NCBI GenBank assembly: GCA_044223995.1 | Contig: JBGALE010000006.1 | Coordinates: 62,001-126,000, forward strand | Reading direction: 5' to 3' | DNA: 64,000 nucleotides | From: JACMLD01 sp044223995 | Lineage (GTDB): Bacteria > Bacteroidota > Bacteroidia > Chitinophagales > Chitinophagaceae | In this document: positions 50,865-59,090 of the stretch, one piece after another | Layout: every line of letters starts with the position of its first letter | How positions within the stretch are numbered: the first letter of the stretch is position 1 | Program-made: the position numbers and the translations under genes | Notes under the pieces: model-generated | Database searches by the model: none | The model's input: the letters and a program-made list of their open reading frames with translations, nothing else | Told to the model about the DNA's origin: nothing

Positions 50865-52967
50865 ATGTACAACGCAGAACAGACAAAACGTTTACAGCAT
50901 CTTACCAGTGAGCTGGCTAAAAAAAATGAACAGAAGGCTTTAAAGGTTTCCGATGCAGAACCACTCAGGGACGTATTGCGATTCCATGAACACCGCTATT
51001 ATATATTAAATGAGCCGCTTGTTTCAGATTATGAATACGATCAGTTGTACAAAGCGCTTGAAAAACTGGAAGGAGCTGATCCGGCTATTATTACGCCCGA
51101 TTCACCTACCATGCGCGTCGCCAAAGGCCTTACCAAAGATTTTCCAACAGTTCAGCACCTGGTACCCATGCTTTCCCTGGAAAATTCTTATAACGCTGAT
51201 GATTTACTGGACTGGGACAGGAAGGCGAAGGAATTATCGGGACTCAAACAGATTGAATATTGCGTAGAACCAAAATTCGACGGTGCCAGTATATCACTGA
51301 TTTATGAAAACGATTTACTTACGCGCGGCGCTACCCGTGGAGATGGCGTGGAAGGAGATGAGATCACTACCAATATCAAACAAATTCGTTCTGTTCCATT
51401 ATCAGCTGCATTTTCAAAGTATGGCATCCAGCAGGTAGAAATCAGGGGCGAGGTGTTGATGAGTAAAAAAAGTTTCAAGAAATACAATGAAGAATTAGCC
51501 GAACAAAATTTACCGCCACTGGCCAACCCACGCAATGCTGCCAGCGGTTCCCTGCGTATCAAAGACTCATCTGAAGTAAGAAGAAGAAACCTCGAAGCCT
51601 TTTTATACCATTTAAGTTACCATACCGATTTGCCGGCGAAGGGAAATAAAAAGTCGGCTCTTGACAAACACAGCACTACGCTGGAGATGTTATGGGACCT
51701 TGGGTTTCGCAGCCCGGTAAAAGAAAAAAAGGTTTTTAAAGGAATTGATGCAGTAATAGAATACTGCAATGACTTTGAGGCTGGCCGCGATACACTTCCA
51801 TACGAAATTGACGGTATGGTGATTAAAGTAAATGATATAGAACTGCAGGACAAGCTGGGTATGACTACGCATCACCCCCGTTGGGCAATAGCCTATAAGT
51901 TTAAGGCAAGACAGGGGACCAGCAAACTGCGTGCAGTGGAATACCAGGTGGGAAGAACAGGATCGGTAACCCCGGTAGCCAAGATCGACCCTGTTCCGAT
52001 CGGCGGAGTAACAGTTGGTTCCATTTCACTTTTCAACGAAGACGTAATCAGGGAAAAAGATTTAATGATTGGCGATACAGTATTGGTAGAACGCGCCGGT
52101 GATGTTATCCCTTATATTGTAAAATCCCTGCCCGAGGTACGCAACGGCTCTGAAACAAAAATTGTATTCCCGCATAAATGCCCTGTTTGTCAACACAAGC
52201 TGGTAAAGCCGGAAGAAGAAGCAGTATGGCGTTGTAACAATCCTGAGTGCCCGGCACAGGTAGTGGAACGTATCATCCACTTTGTAAGCAAAGATGCTAT
52301 GGACATACGCAGTTTTGGTGACGCCAACGTCAGAAAGTTTTATGAATTAAAACTGCTTTCCACCATTCCGGGTATCTATAGCATGGACTTTGATGCCATT
52401 GCCAAACTGGAAGGCTTCGGAAAAAAATCAATTGATAACCTGCAATCGGCCATTGAAAAGTCGAAATCACAGCCATTGCACCGCGTGATTTTTGGATTGG
52501 GTATCCGTTATGTGGGTGAAACGACTGCTAAAACACTTGCCAACGCTGTTTCCTACTTACCCGATTTCAAAGATATGTCCCTGGATGACTTAAAAAACCT
52601 GGAAGATGTAGGGCCAAAGGTTGCCGGCAGCATTTATGAATTTTTCCACACGAGGGAAAATCTTCAGTTGCTGCATCAATTGGAGAAGGCAGGAGTAAAC
52701 CTTCGCAATGACCGGAAGAAAGCTGCTGCAGGTGGTAGCCTAAGCGGGCAAACATTTTTATTTACCGGTACGCTTTCTCAACTGAAAAGAAGCGAGGCAG
52801 AAGAAATGGTAGAACAAAATGGCGGTAAACTATTAAGCGGAGTTAGCAGCAAGCTCAATTACCTGGTCGTGGGTGAAGATGCAGGTTCAAAACTGGAAAA
52901 GGCCAAAAAGATACCTACCATTAAGGTATTAACAGAGCAGGAATTTCTTGAATTGGCGGGTAAATAG
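50865..52967 (+). CDS. ligA: NAD-dependent DNA ligase
   Basis: A 700-residue LigA that seals nicks in DNA using NAD. The adenylation domain has YYILNEPLVSDYEYDQLYKALE (Ia), the active-site Lys in YCVEPKFDGASISLIYEN, and TRGDGVEGDEITTNIKQI. The OB fold includes ARQGTSKLRAVEYQVGRTGSVTPVAKIDPV. A four-cysteine zinc finger follows (CPVCQHKL and CNNPECPAQ). Helix-hairpin-helix repeats (LEGFGKKSIDNL, LEDVGPKVAGS) and a C-terminal BRCT (GQTFLFTGTLSQLKRSEAEEM) complete it. The ATG at 50865 is supported by the promoter layout; the TTG at 50817 is rejected as a start. Confidence 0.97.
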   Translation: MYNAEQTKRLQHLTSELAKKNEQKALKVSDAEPLRDVLRFHEHRYYILNEPLVSDYEYDQLYKALEKLEGADPAIITPDSPTMRVAKGLTKDFPTVQHLVPMLSLENSYNADDLLDWDRKAKELSGLKQIEYCVEPKFDGASISLIYENDLLTRGATRGDGVEGDEITTNIKQIRSVPLSAAFSKYGIQQVEIRGEVLMSKKSFKKYNEELAEQNLPPLANPRNAASGSLRIKDSSEVRRRNLEAFLYHLSYHTDLPAKGNKKSALDKHSTTLEMLWDLGFRSPVKEKKVFKGIDAVIEYCNDFEAGRDTLPYEIDGMVIKVNDIELQDKLGMTTHHPRWAIAYKFKARQGTSKLRAVEYQVGRTGSVTPVAKIDPVPIGGVTVGSISLFNEDVIREKDLMIGDTVLVERAGDVIPYIVKSLPEVRNGSETKIVFPHKCPVCQHKLVKPEEEAVWRCNNPECPAQVVERIIHFVSKDAMDIRSFGDANVRKFYELKLLSTIPGIYSMDFDAIAKLEGFGKKSIDNLQSAIEKSKSQPLHRVIFGLGIRYVGETTAKTLANAVSYLPDFKDMSLDDLKNLEDVGPKVAGSIYEFFHTRENLQLLHQLEKAGVNLRNDRKKAAAGGSLSGQTFLFTGTLSQLKRSEAEEMVEQNGGKLLSGVSSKLNYLVVGEDAGSKLEKAKKIPTIKVLTEQEFLELAGK

Positions 52968-53075
52968 GTTATTGGTCAGCGTCAGTAAGGCTATACTGCA
53001 AAAGAAAAAATAAATAATTTTTTTGGACTGCAAATAGCATGATATTTTTTGTAACTTTAAGGAAACACACAGGTA

Positions 53076-53642
53076 ATGATTAAGGCACTCCCCGGTGAGT
53101 TATGGAAACCGCTCCAGTTTCCCGGTTGGAAGCAGCTTCGCAACAAGTACGCCTTATCTTCTCATGGCAGAATAGCCAGTTTTAAAAACGATGTGCTGCA
53201 AGACGGGAAACTCTTACAAGGATCCATTACTACCGGTTACAAAACACTAAACTTACACCGTCCCGGTAACAACGGCACGCTGTACATTCACCGCGAAATT
53301 GCACGGCTCTTTAACAAGAAGCCTTCTCCCAAACACAAGTATGTTATCCATATTAATCACGATAAAACGGATAACAGTTTTAAAAACCTTGCCTGGGCCA
53401 CGCTCGATAAAATGATCGATCACCAGCAAAAAAGCCCGGCAAAAGTTGCCTACAAACGGGTACAGGCAAACAGGACAGTTGGCTTAAAACTTTCTTCTGC
53501 CCAGGTTAAAGCCATCAAGAAAACGCTGGACAATCCAAAACGTACAATTACCATTAAGAAGCTGGCCGAAAAATTCAGGGTAAGCGAAATGACGATGTAC
53601 AGGATTAAAAGCGGCGAAAACTGGGGGCGTATCAAGCAATAA
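53076..53642 (+). CDS. NUMOD4/HNH-type protein with C-terminal helix-turn-helix
   Basis: A 188-residue protein. The N-terminus has the NUMOD4 pattern W-x-FPGW..YALSSHGRIASF. The middle resembles the HNH homing-nuclease fold: YIHREIARLFNKKPSPKHKYVIHINHDKTDNSFKNLAWAT. The usual VNHxDGxKxNN motif reads VIHINHDKTDN, so one family Asn/His is altered; nuclease activity is uncertain. The C-terminal part (TIKKLAEKFRVSEMTMYRIKSG) is a helix-turn-helix. The family often marks mobile elements, but here it stands alone between ligA and DUF2461 with no mobile genes near, so it may be a DNA-binding regulator. A terminator follows at 53666-53694. Confidence 0.8.
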   Translation: MIKALPGELWKPLQFPGWKQLRNKYALSSHGRIASFKNDVLQDGKLLQGSITTGYKTLNLHRPGNNGTLYIHREIARLFNKKPSPKHKYVIHINHDKTDNSFKNLAWATLDKMIDHQQKSPAKVAYKRVQANRTVGLKLSSAQVKAIKKTLDNPKRTITIKKLAEKFRVSEMTMYRIKSGENWGRIKQ

Positions 53643-53665
53643 TTTCGCTATAAAGCAATTTCTTG

Positions 53666-53694
53666 AAGGGTGATGTGTTTGTCACCCTTTTTTA
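53666..53694 (+). terminator. Intrinsic terminator after the NUMOD4 gene
   Basis: AAGGGTGA (53666-53673) pairs with TCACCCTT (53682-53689), followed by a T-run. It lies 23 bases after the stop codon. Confidence 0.85.
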
Positions 53695-53737
53695 TTTTAA
53701 ATTACCATCTCATTTTTTCAATTAAATTTTCCTTCTA

Positions 53738-54406
53738 ATGTTTCAAGCATCCACCCTGAAATTTCTAAAAGACCTGAAGAAAAACAATAATAAGCCCTGG
53801 TTCGAAAGTCACCGTGCCCAGTATGAAACAGCAAAAAATGATATGGAGACTTTTGTACAGATGCTCATCGGCAAACACGGGAAAAAAGACGAGAGTATCC
53901 AGTCACTGAAAGCAAAGGAATGCATGTTTCGTATTAACAGAGACGTACGTTTTTCAAAGGACAAATCGCCTTACAAAACAAACTTTGGCGCCAGCATCAA
54001 CCGGGGCGGGAAAAAATCAATATATGCCGGCTATTATTTTCACTGCGAACCCGGACAGGCATTTGTTGGAGGTGGCATATGGATGCCAATGCCCCCTGAA
54101 TTAAAGAAAGTACGCCAGGAGATCGATTATTGCCTTGATGAATTCAAAAAAATAACCGGTTCCAAAAAATTCAAATCGTTTTATGGCGACCTGGATAGAT
54201 CGCCCGAGTATAGCCTGAGTAAAGTGCCGCAGGGTTTTGAGAAAGATAACCCTGCCGGTGAATACCTGAAACTAAAAAGCTTTATTGCCCTGCACAATAT
54301 TTCTGATAAGGAACTTACTTCGAAATCGTTGATCAAAATCGCTGCAGATGCATTTGAAACATTGCAGCCATTGGTAGCATTTATCAATCGTGCACTTGAC
54401 AATTGA
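53738..54406 (+). CDS. DUF2461-family protein
   Basis: A 222-residue protein of the DUF2461/TIGR02453 family, widespread in bacteria and fungi with no assigned role. The hallmark pieces are LKKNNNKPWFESHRAQYETAK, MFRINRDVRFSKDKSPYKTNFGA, YYFHCEPGQAFVGGGIWMP and the C-terminal FETLQPLVAFINRAL. Intact at usual length. It converges with asd, with a two-way hairpin between them at 54411-54437. Confidence 0.9.
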   Translation: MFQASTLKFLKDLKKNNNKPWFESHRAQYETAKNDMETFVQMLIGKHGKKDESIQSLKAKECMFRINRDVRFSKDKSPYKTNFGASINRGGKKSIYAGYYFHCEPGQAFVGGGIWMPMPPELKKVRQEIDYCLDEFKKITGSKKFKSFYGDLDRSPEYSLSKVPQGFEKDNPAGEYLKLKSFIALHNISDKELTSKSLIKIAADAFETLQPLVAFINRALDN

Positions 54407-54410
54407 TAAA

Positions 54411-54437
54411 AAAGGCCGGATATAAACCCGGCCCTTT
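54411..54437. terminator. Two-way hairpin between DUF2461 and asd
   Basis: GGCCGG (54414-54419) and CCGGCC (54428-54433), extended by an A-run and a T-run around one bulge, form a convergent terminator for both flanking genes. Confidence 0.75.
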
Positions 54438-54442
54438 ATTCA

Positions 54443-55441
54443 TTATAACAAATTTTTCGACAGCAGGTATTCTGCTATCTGGATGGCATTGGTAGCTGCC
54501 CCCTTGCGAAGGTTATCGCTAACTACCCACATATTTAAAGTATTCGGCTGTGTCTCATCTCTTCTCAAACGGCCTACAAATACTTCGTCTTTTTCATGGG
54601 CATCCATTGGCATGGGATATTGCTGTGCAGCAGGATCGTCAACAAGAATAACACCCGGTGCATTTTTGAGCAATGATTTTACTTCTGCCAAATCAAAATC
54701 CCTGCTGAATTGAATGTTTACCGACTCACTATGTCCGCCCATTACTGGTATACGCACAGTTGTTGCGGTGACACGAATGCTGTCATCGCGCATGATTTTT
54801 TTTGTCTCATTCACCATCTTCATTTCTTCCTTTGTATAACCATTGTCAAGGAATACATCTATTTGTGGTATTACATTCAGATCAATAGGATATTTATAGG
54901 CCATTTCTCCCTGGACACCTTTTCTTTCATTCATCAGTTGGTTTACAGCTTTTACACCGGTACCGGTAACACTCTGGTAAGTTGATACCACGATCCTTTC
55001 GATATTGTATTTCTTGTGCAACGGGTTTAATGCAACCACCATTTGGATGGTAGAACAATTGGGGTTGGCAATGATCTTATCATTTGCTGTCAGCGCATCG
55101 GCATTGATTTCAGGAACTACCAATGGCTTTGCTGGATCCATCCGCCATGCAGAAGAATTATCAATAACAGTTATACCAGCCGCAGCAAATTTCGGCGCCC
55201 ATTCCAGGGAAGTGCCACCACCGGCAGAAAAGATAGCAACGGCAGGTTTGGCAGCAATAGCATCGGTCATACTAACCACCTTATACTTATTTCCCTTAAA
55301 TATTACTTCCTTGCCCACTGATTTTTCTGATGCTACCGGGAGAAGTTCACCCACCGGAAAATTCCTTTCAGCCAGCACCTGTAACATTTTGGTACCGACC
55401 AATCCTGTTGCACCTACTACTGCGACTTTTAACTGTTTCAT
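54443..55441 (-). CDS. asd: Aspartate-semialdehyde dehydrogenase
   Basis: A 332-residue enzyme that reduces aspartyl phosphate to aspartate semialdehyde with NADPH, the branch point to lysine, threonine, methionine and diaminopimelate. Motifs are VAVVGATGLVGTKMLQVL for NADP, IFSAGGGTSLEWAPKFA, the catalytic Cys in IANPNCSTIQM, YQSVTGTGVKAVNQL, and VRIPVMGGHSESVNIQF with the active-site His. Intact. Its 5' region carries a complete attenuator: promoter at 55636-55667, leader peptide at 55567-55617, terminator at 55512-55534, and a second hairpin at 55464-55482 just before the gene. A two-way terminator follows the gene. Confidence 0.97.
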   Translation of the reverse strand: MKQLKVAVVGATGLVGTKMLQVLAERNFPVGELLPVASEKSVGKEVIFKGNKYKVVSMTDAIAAKPAVAIFSAGGGTSLEWAPKFAAAGITVIDNSSAWRMDPAKPLVVPEINADALTANDKIIANPNCSTIQMVVALNPLHKKYNIERIVVSTYQSVTGTGVKAVNQLMNERKGVQGEMAYKYPIDLNVIPQIDVFLDNGYTKEEMKMVNETKKIMRDDSIRVTATTVRIPVMGGHSESVNIQFSRDFDLAEVKSLLKNAPGVILVDDPAAQQYPMPMDAHEKDEVFVGRLRRDETQPNTLNMWVVSDNLRKGAATNAIQIAEYLLSKNLL

Positions 55442-55463
55442 ATTTTCTTTTTTTGATCACTCA

Positions 55464-55482
55464 GCATGAAACCTCTTCATGC
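55464..55482 (-). promoter_or_regulatory. Hairpin in the asd leader, close to the start codon
   Basis: GCATGAA (55464-55470) and TTCATGC (55476-55482) form a perfect 7-bp stem with a 5-base loop, 23 bases upstream of the asd ATG. On the plus strand it is followed by a T-rich tract, which could end rare antisense transcripts. Confidence 0.4.
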
Positions 55483-55511
55483 TTTTGCTGTTTTTTTTAA
55501 GGTTATACAAT

Positions 55512-55534
55512 AAAAAACCCTCCCAGGGGGAAGG
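55512..55534 (-). terminator. Attenuator terminator in the asd leader
   Basis: On the minus strand CCTTCCC, loop CCT, and GGGAGGG form a 7-bp stem (one G-T wobble) followed by six T. It lies 70 bases before the asd start, between two divergent genes, so it can only act on the asd leader transcript. CCTTCCC is also complementary to GGGAAGG, encoded on the minus strand at 55571-55577, which gives the mutually exclusive antiterminator. Confidence 0.75.
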
Positions 55535-55566
55535 CATCTTAAAATCTTTTATATACAAAACGATTC

Positions 55567-55617
55567 TTAACCTTCCCGTTGTGCGGAATGTTTCTTTGTG
55601 CGTTTTGTATGTTTCAT
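55567..55617 (-). CDS. Leader peptide of the asd attenuator
   Basis: A 16-codon frame encoding MKHTKRTKKHSAQREG, four Lys, two Thr, two His and two Arg codons. It begins about 12 bases after the predicted transcription start and ends TAA. The segment GGGAAGG, complementary to the 5' arm of the terminator, overlaps codons 14-16. A ribosome stalled at the Lys-Lys pair (codons 8-9) would leave it free to form the antiterminator. A ribosome reaching the stop codon would cover it and let the terminator fold. Lys and Thr are both end products of the asd pathway, which fits. Not previously known to me; inferred from sequence alone. A longer 69-codon frame overlaps it in another phase. Confidence 0.65.
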   Translation of the reverse strand: MKHTKRTKKHSAQREG

Positions 55618-55635
55618 TATTTGATTCACGAGTCG

Positions 55636-55667
55636 CAAAAATAATGCGGGTTGGTAATTGTACCAAA
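55636..55667 (-). promoter_or_regulatory. Promoter of the asd leader
   Basis: On the minus strand TTTG (55664-55667) precedes TATTTTTG (55636-55643), a full TAnnTTTG match, with a 20-base spacer. Transcription would begin near 55629, about 12 bases before the leader peptide ATG. Confidence 0.7.
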
Positions 55668-55712
55668 CTTTTTTTACCGGATTATTCGCTAAAATGATTT
55701 ATTTTAATAGTA

Positions 55713-57425
55713 GTGAAGCATAAACTAACGATAGTTCTATTGCTGTCCGTCACCCTTGCAAATGCACAACCAGCGCAACCGTATCATGTGGTGATTGACG
55801 AAATCATGGCCGATCCTTCCCCGGCCATTGGTTTACCCAATGCTGAATTTATTGAACTGAAAAATGTTTCCTCCCGAAGTTTTAATTTAAACGGATGGCA
55901 GATTGGCCGGGGTAATTCCTTTGCAACTATTCGCAACAATTTTACACTTGCCCCGGATAGTTTTGTGATCATTTGTTCAGGTAGCTCAGCTACTTTGTTT
56001 TCATCTTTTGGTGCCACCATTGGCGTAACCAACTTCCCTTCCTTATCGAACGACGCCGACCAATTAATTCTTCGCTCGAATGATGGCAGTACAATTCATG
56101 CCGTTTCTTATACTGCTGCCTGGTATAAGAATGCAGTCAAAATAAATGGTGGATGGTCACTCGAAATGATCGATACACAAAACCCTTGTAGTGGTATGTC
56201 CAACTGGACATCAAGTATTGATCGCGGGGGCGGAACACCCGGGACCAAAAATTCGGTAGATGAAAAAAATACTGATTCCGAACCGCCTGCCTTGTTACAT
56301 GCATTTGCTACGGACAGTCATTCCATACAGCTTGTATTTGATGAGCCTCTCGACAGTGCTGCCGGTATCAAACTATCGAACTTTGTTATCAGTGAGGGTA
56401 TTGGTAACCCTGCAGGAGTTGTGGTTAATCCGCCATTCTTCCAATCGGTATTATTACAGATAAATCTTCCACTCGACAGCAGCAAGATATACACCGTTAA
56501 CGTCAATGGCATAAGTGACTGCAGCGGTAATATCATTGGTGCCTATCATACTGCCCGCCTCGGCTTGGCGGTACAACCTGAAGCAGGCGATATTGTCATC
56601 AATGAATTATTATTCAACCCAACTCCTGATGGCGTTGATTATGTTGAAATCCTGAATCGAGGTAATAATATTATTGACCTGAAAGATTGCTTTATTGCCA
56701 ATCGCTCTTCGGTCAACAATATCAATTCGCCGAAGCAAATTGCCATCGAAAGCAGGTTATTATTTCCAGGTGATTATATGGTGGTTACCGAAGACGCCAC
56801 CGCCATAAAAAAACAATACCTGGCCAAAGATCCAAACGCATTTACCGAAATAAGCTCCATGCCTTCTTTTCCTGATGATAAGGGCGATGTGATATTATTA
56901 AATAACCAGGGGGCTATATTGGACGAATTGAAGTACGATGAAAAATGGCAGTTTGAACTCATCGATAACAAAGAAGGTGTGGCGCTGGAACGAATTGATT
57001 ATACTAAAATCACCCAGGACCCTACCAACTGGCATTCGGCTGCGACAACAGTTGGTTATGGAACACCGGGTTATCAAAACTCGCAGTTCAGGGCAGACGC
57101 AGAGGCAAAGGGTAATATTTCTGTGTCACCCGAAATCTTTTCGCCGGATAATGATGGGTTTGACGATATCGCCGGCATATTATATGAATTCCCGGAACCG
57201 GGTTATGTATGTAATATCACATTGTTTGATGCAAATGCAAGACCCGTACGGTTTCTTGCCCGTAATGCATTATGCGCAGCCAAAGGCATTTTTCGCTGGG
57301 ATGGGCTGGATGAAAAGAAACAACGATTGCCGGTGGGGGTATATATCGTTTACGCAGAAATATTCAACCTGCAGGGAAAAACAAAAAAATATAAAAAAGC
57401 GGTTACACTTGCCCGAAAGCTTTGA
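55713..57425 (+). CDS. Lamin-tail domain protein with Ig-like and gliding-type C-terminal domain
   Basis: A 570-residue exported protein with a GTG start. The signal peptide (MKHKLTIVLLLSVTLANAQ) precedes a lamin-tail domain (VVIDEIMADPSPAIGLPNAEFIELKN), a SbsA-like Ig domain with SIQLVFDEPLDSAAGIKLSNF, and a second lamin-tail domain (GDIVINELLFNPTPDGVDYVEILNRG). The end resembles the gliding-motility or FlgD-like C-terminal region (SPEIFSPDNDGFDDIAGILYEF, PVGVYIVYAEIFNLQGKTKKYKK), which in Bacteroidota often accompanies type IX export. Role unknown. It ends 4 bases from the convergent PfkB gene. Confidence 0.85.
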   Translation: MKHKLTIVLLLSVTLANAQPAQPYHVVIDEIMADPSPAIGLPNAEFIELKNVSSRSFNLNGWQIGRGNSFATIRNNFTLAPDSFVIICSGSSATLFSSFGATIGVTNFPSLSNDADQLILRSNDGSTIHAVSYTAAWYKNAVKINGGWSLEMIDTQNPCSGMSNWTSSIDRGGGTPGTKNSVDEKNTDSEPPALLHAFATDSHSIQLVFDEPLDSAAGIKLSNFVISEGIGNPAGVVVNPPFFQSVLLQINLPLDSSKIYTVNVNGISDCSGNIIGAYHTARLGLAVQPEAGDIVINELLFNPTPDGVDYVEILNRGNNIIDLKDCFIANRSSVNNINSPKQIAIESRLLFPGDYMVVTEDATAIKKQYLAKDPNAFTEISSMPSFPDDKGDVILLNNQGAILDELKYDEKWQFELIDNKEGVALERIDYTKITQDPTNWHSAATTVGYGTPGYQNSQFRADAEAKGNISVSPEIFSPDNDGFDDIAGILYEFPEPGYVCNITLFDANARPVRFLARNALCAAKGIFRWDGLDEKKQRLPVGVYIVYAEIFNLQGKTKKYKKAVTLARKL

Positions 57426-57429
57426 CAGA

Positions 57430-58356
57430 TTAGGCTGTCAGTTCAATATCAAAGTTAACCAACTGAACAAACTGACGAATGCGGTTGTCGATATCCTTTT
57501 TATTAATTTCCTTCAATCTTTCCGGACCGAATTTTTCAACGCAGTACGACGCCATTGCAGAGCCAACAATGATAGCCGTCTTCATATTATTAAAGGAAAT
57601 GTCTTTTGTTTTGGCAAGATGGCCTACAAATCCACCAGCGAATGTATCGCCCGCACCGGTTGGATCAAATACTTCTTCCAGTGGCAGGGCCGGTGCATAA
57701 AACACTTCTTCACCATGGAACAGCAGTGCGCCGTGTTCGCCTTTCTTTATGATTAAGTATTTAGGGCCCATCTTCATGATTTCCCTCGCTGCTTTTACCA
57801 ATGAAAACTCGGCACTTAATTGTCTTGCTTCGCTGTCATTGACGAGTAATACATCCACCATTTTCAATACTTCAGACAATTCCGGCATGGCAATATCCAT
57901 CCAAAAATTCATGGTGTCCATCACTATCAGCTTCGGCCTCTTCTTTAACTGCTTAATTACTTTTATCTGCAATTTTGGATCAAGGTTGCCCAGCATCAGG
58001 AATTCTGCGCCCTGGTAAGCATCTGGAACAACGGGGTTAAAATCCAGCAATACATTGAGGTCGGTTACAAGGGTATCCCTCGTATTCATATCCATGTGGT
58101 ACTTACCACTCCAGAAAAATGATTTTTTATCGGGTACTATTTCAACACCTTCCAGTTCCACCCCACGTCGGTTCAGTTCCATCATTTCCTCTTTCGGAAA
58201 ATCATTTCCAACGATGGATATCTGCTGAACAGGTTGTATAAAATTACTGGCTGCGTACGCCACATAGGTTCCGGAGCCGCCTACAATGCGATCAGTTTTT
58301 CCAAAAGGTGTTTCTATTGCATCAAAGGCCATGGTGCCCACTACAATTAAAGACAT
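57430..58356 (-). CDS. PfkB-family carbohydrate or nucleoside kinase
   Basis: A 308-residue ribokinase-superfamily kinase. The sugar-binding N-terminal part reads RIVGGSGTYVAYAASNF, and the ATP/catalytic motif is EEVFDPTGAGDTFAGGFVGHLA, with the Asp base in the GAGD motif. The LLVNDSEARQLSAEF segment is typical of adenosine-kinase-like members, which makes a nucleoside or ribose-type substrate possible. Substrate not fixed by sequence. It has a promoter with TAGGTTTG at 58390-58397. Confidence 0.9.
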   Translation of the reverse strand: MSLIVVGTMAFDAIETPFGKTDRIVGGSGTYVAYAASNFIQPVQQISIVGNDFPKEEMMELNRRGVELEGVEIVPDKKSFFWSGKYHMDMNTRDTLVTDLNVLLDFNPVVPDAYQGAEFLMLGNLDPKLQIKVIKQLKKRPKLIVMDTMNFWMDIAMPELSEVLKMVDVLLVNDSEARQLSAEFSLVKAAREIMKMGPKYLIIKKGEHGALLFHGEEVFYAPALPLEEVFDPTGAGDTFAGGFVGHLAKTKDISFNNMKTAIIVGSAMASYCVEKFGPERLKEINKKDIDNRIRQFVQLVNFDIELTA

Positions 58357-58389
58357 AGTACCCTATTTAGATAAAAAAATAAACCGGCG

Positions 58390-58397
58390 CAAACCTA
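58390..58397 (-). promoter_or_regulatory. Promoter -7 element of the PfkB gene
   Basis: TAGGTTTG on the minus strand is a full TAnnTTTG match, with an ATTG -33-like element 20 bases upstream. The start codon follows about 33 bases downstream. Confidence 0.55.
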
Positions 58398-58543
58398 CGC
58401 CATTTTACGGGTGTTTACAATGGTTTCTCTCAAAAAGGATTCATTTCCTTTCTACCATTATTCATTACCCGTAACGACCGGTTGTAAAATATTCCGAAAA
58501 TCCAATCAGCTTCCTGGCTACGTAGGTATGAAAAAACCTTTTC

Positions 58544-59044
58544 ATGGCTGCCAATGAATATATTTTTATTGATAAATTTATCGCCCCCTGCGATGTAGCA
58601 ACTGCATACGAGTATATAGCTGCTATTGAAGAATACCCACGCTGGTGGGGCAATATTTACCGGAAAATTGAAAAGCTAAATGATGTCCCGGATCATCAGC
58701 CAGGTGTTCAGTACGCAGTAACGGTTGCCGGTTTTCTGCCTTATACACTGACTATAAAAAACGAAATCACTTACATTGATAAGCCACATGTGATCCGGTT
58801 TACAGCCTTTGGTGATTTGGAAGGAAGAGGCGCCTGGTATTTTAACCCGGTGGAAGGGGGTACAGAAGTCGTTTTTGACTGGAGGGTTATCGCCAATAAA
58901 AAAGTGATCCGCTGGTTTTCATTTTTGCTCAAACCGCTTTTCAGGGCGAACCATCATTATTGCGTCACCGAAGCCGGGAAGGGAATGCGCATTGATTTGA
59001 CGCTACAGAGAAAATTACCTGCTGCACAACTTATTAATAGCTAA
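58544..59044 (+). CDS. SRPBCC-family protein
   Basis: A 166-residue protein of the START/polyketide-cyclase-like fold. The N-terminal strand FIDKFIAPCDVATAYEYIAAIEEYPRWW and later GTEVVFDWRVIANKKVI plus a long C-terminal helix RANHHYCVTEAGKGMRIDL are typical. It would bind a hydrophobic ligand; no catalytic residues are obvious. It precedes the cytochrome c gene by 46 bases in the same direction. Confidence 0.85.
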   Translation: MAANEYIFIDKFIAPCDVATAYEYIAAIEEYPRWWGNIYRKIEKLNDVPDHQPGVQYAVTVAGFLPYTLTIKNEITYIDKPHVIRFTAFGDLEGRGAWYFNPVEGGTEVVFDWRVIANKKVIRWFSFLLKPLFRANHHYCVTEAGKGMRIDLTLQRKLPAAQLINS

Positions 59045-59090
59045 CTTAATTAATTCTTTCAACCCCCTAACGCCCAATAAACCAACCAAC

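Noticed and set aside
55457..55666. A 69-codon minus-strand frame over the asd leader
   Set aside because: It would begin within the promoter -33 element and cross the terminator stem. The short in-frame leader peptide in another phase fits the promoter and stems much better.
56938..57756. A 272-codon plus-strand frame overlapping the lamin-tail and PfkB genes
   Set aside because: It lies out of phase inside the lamin-tail gene and antisense to PfkB, and shows no domain. Both true genes are well supported.
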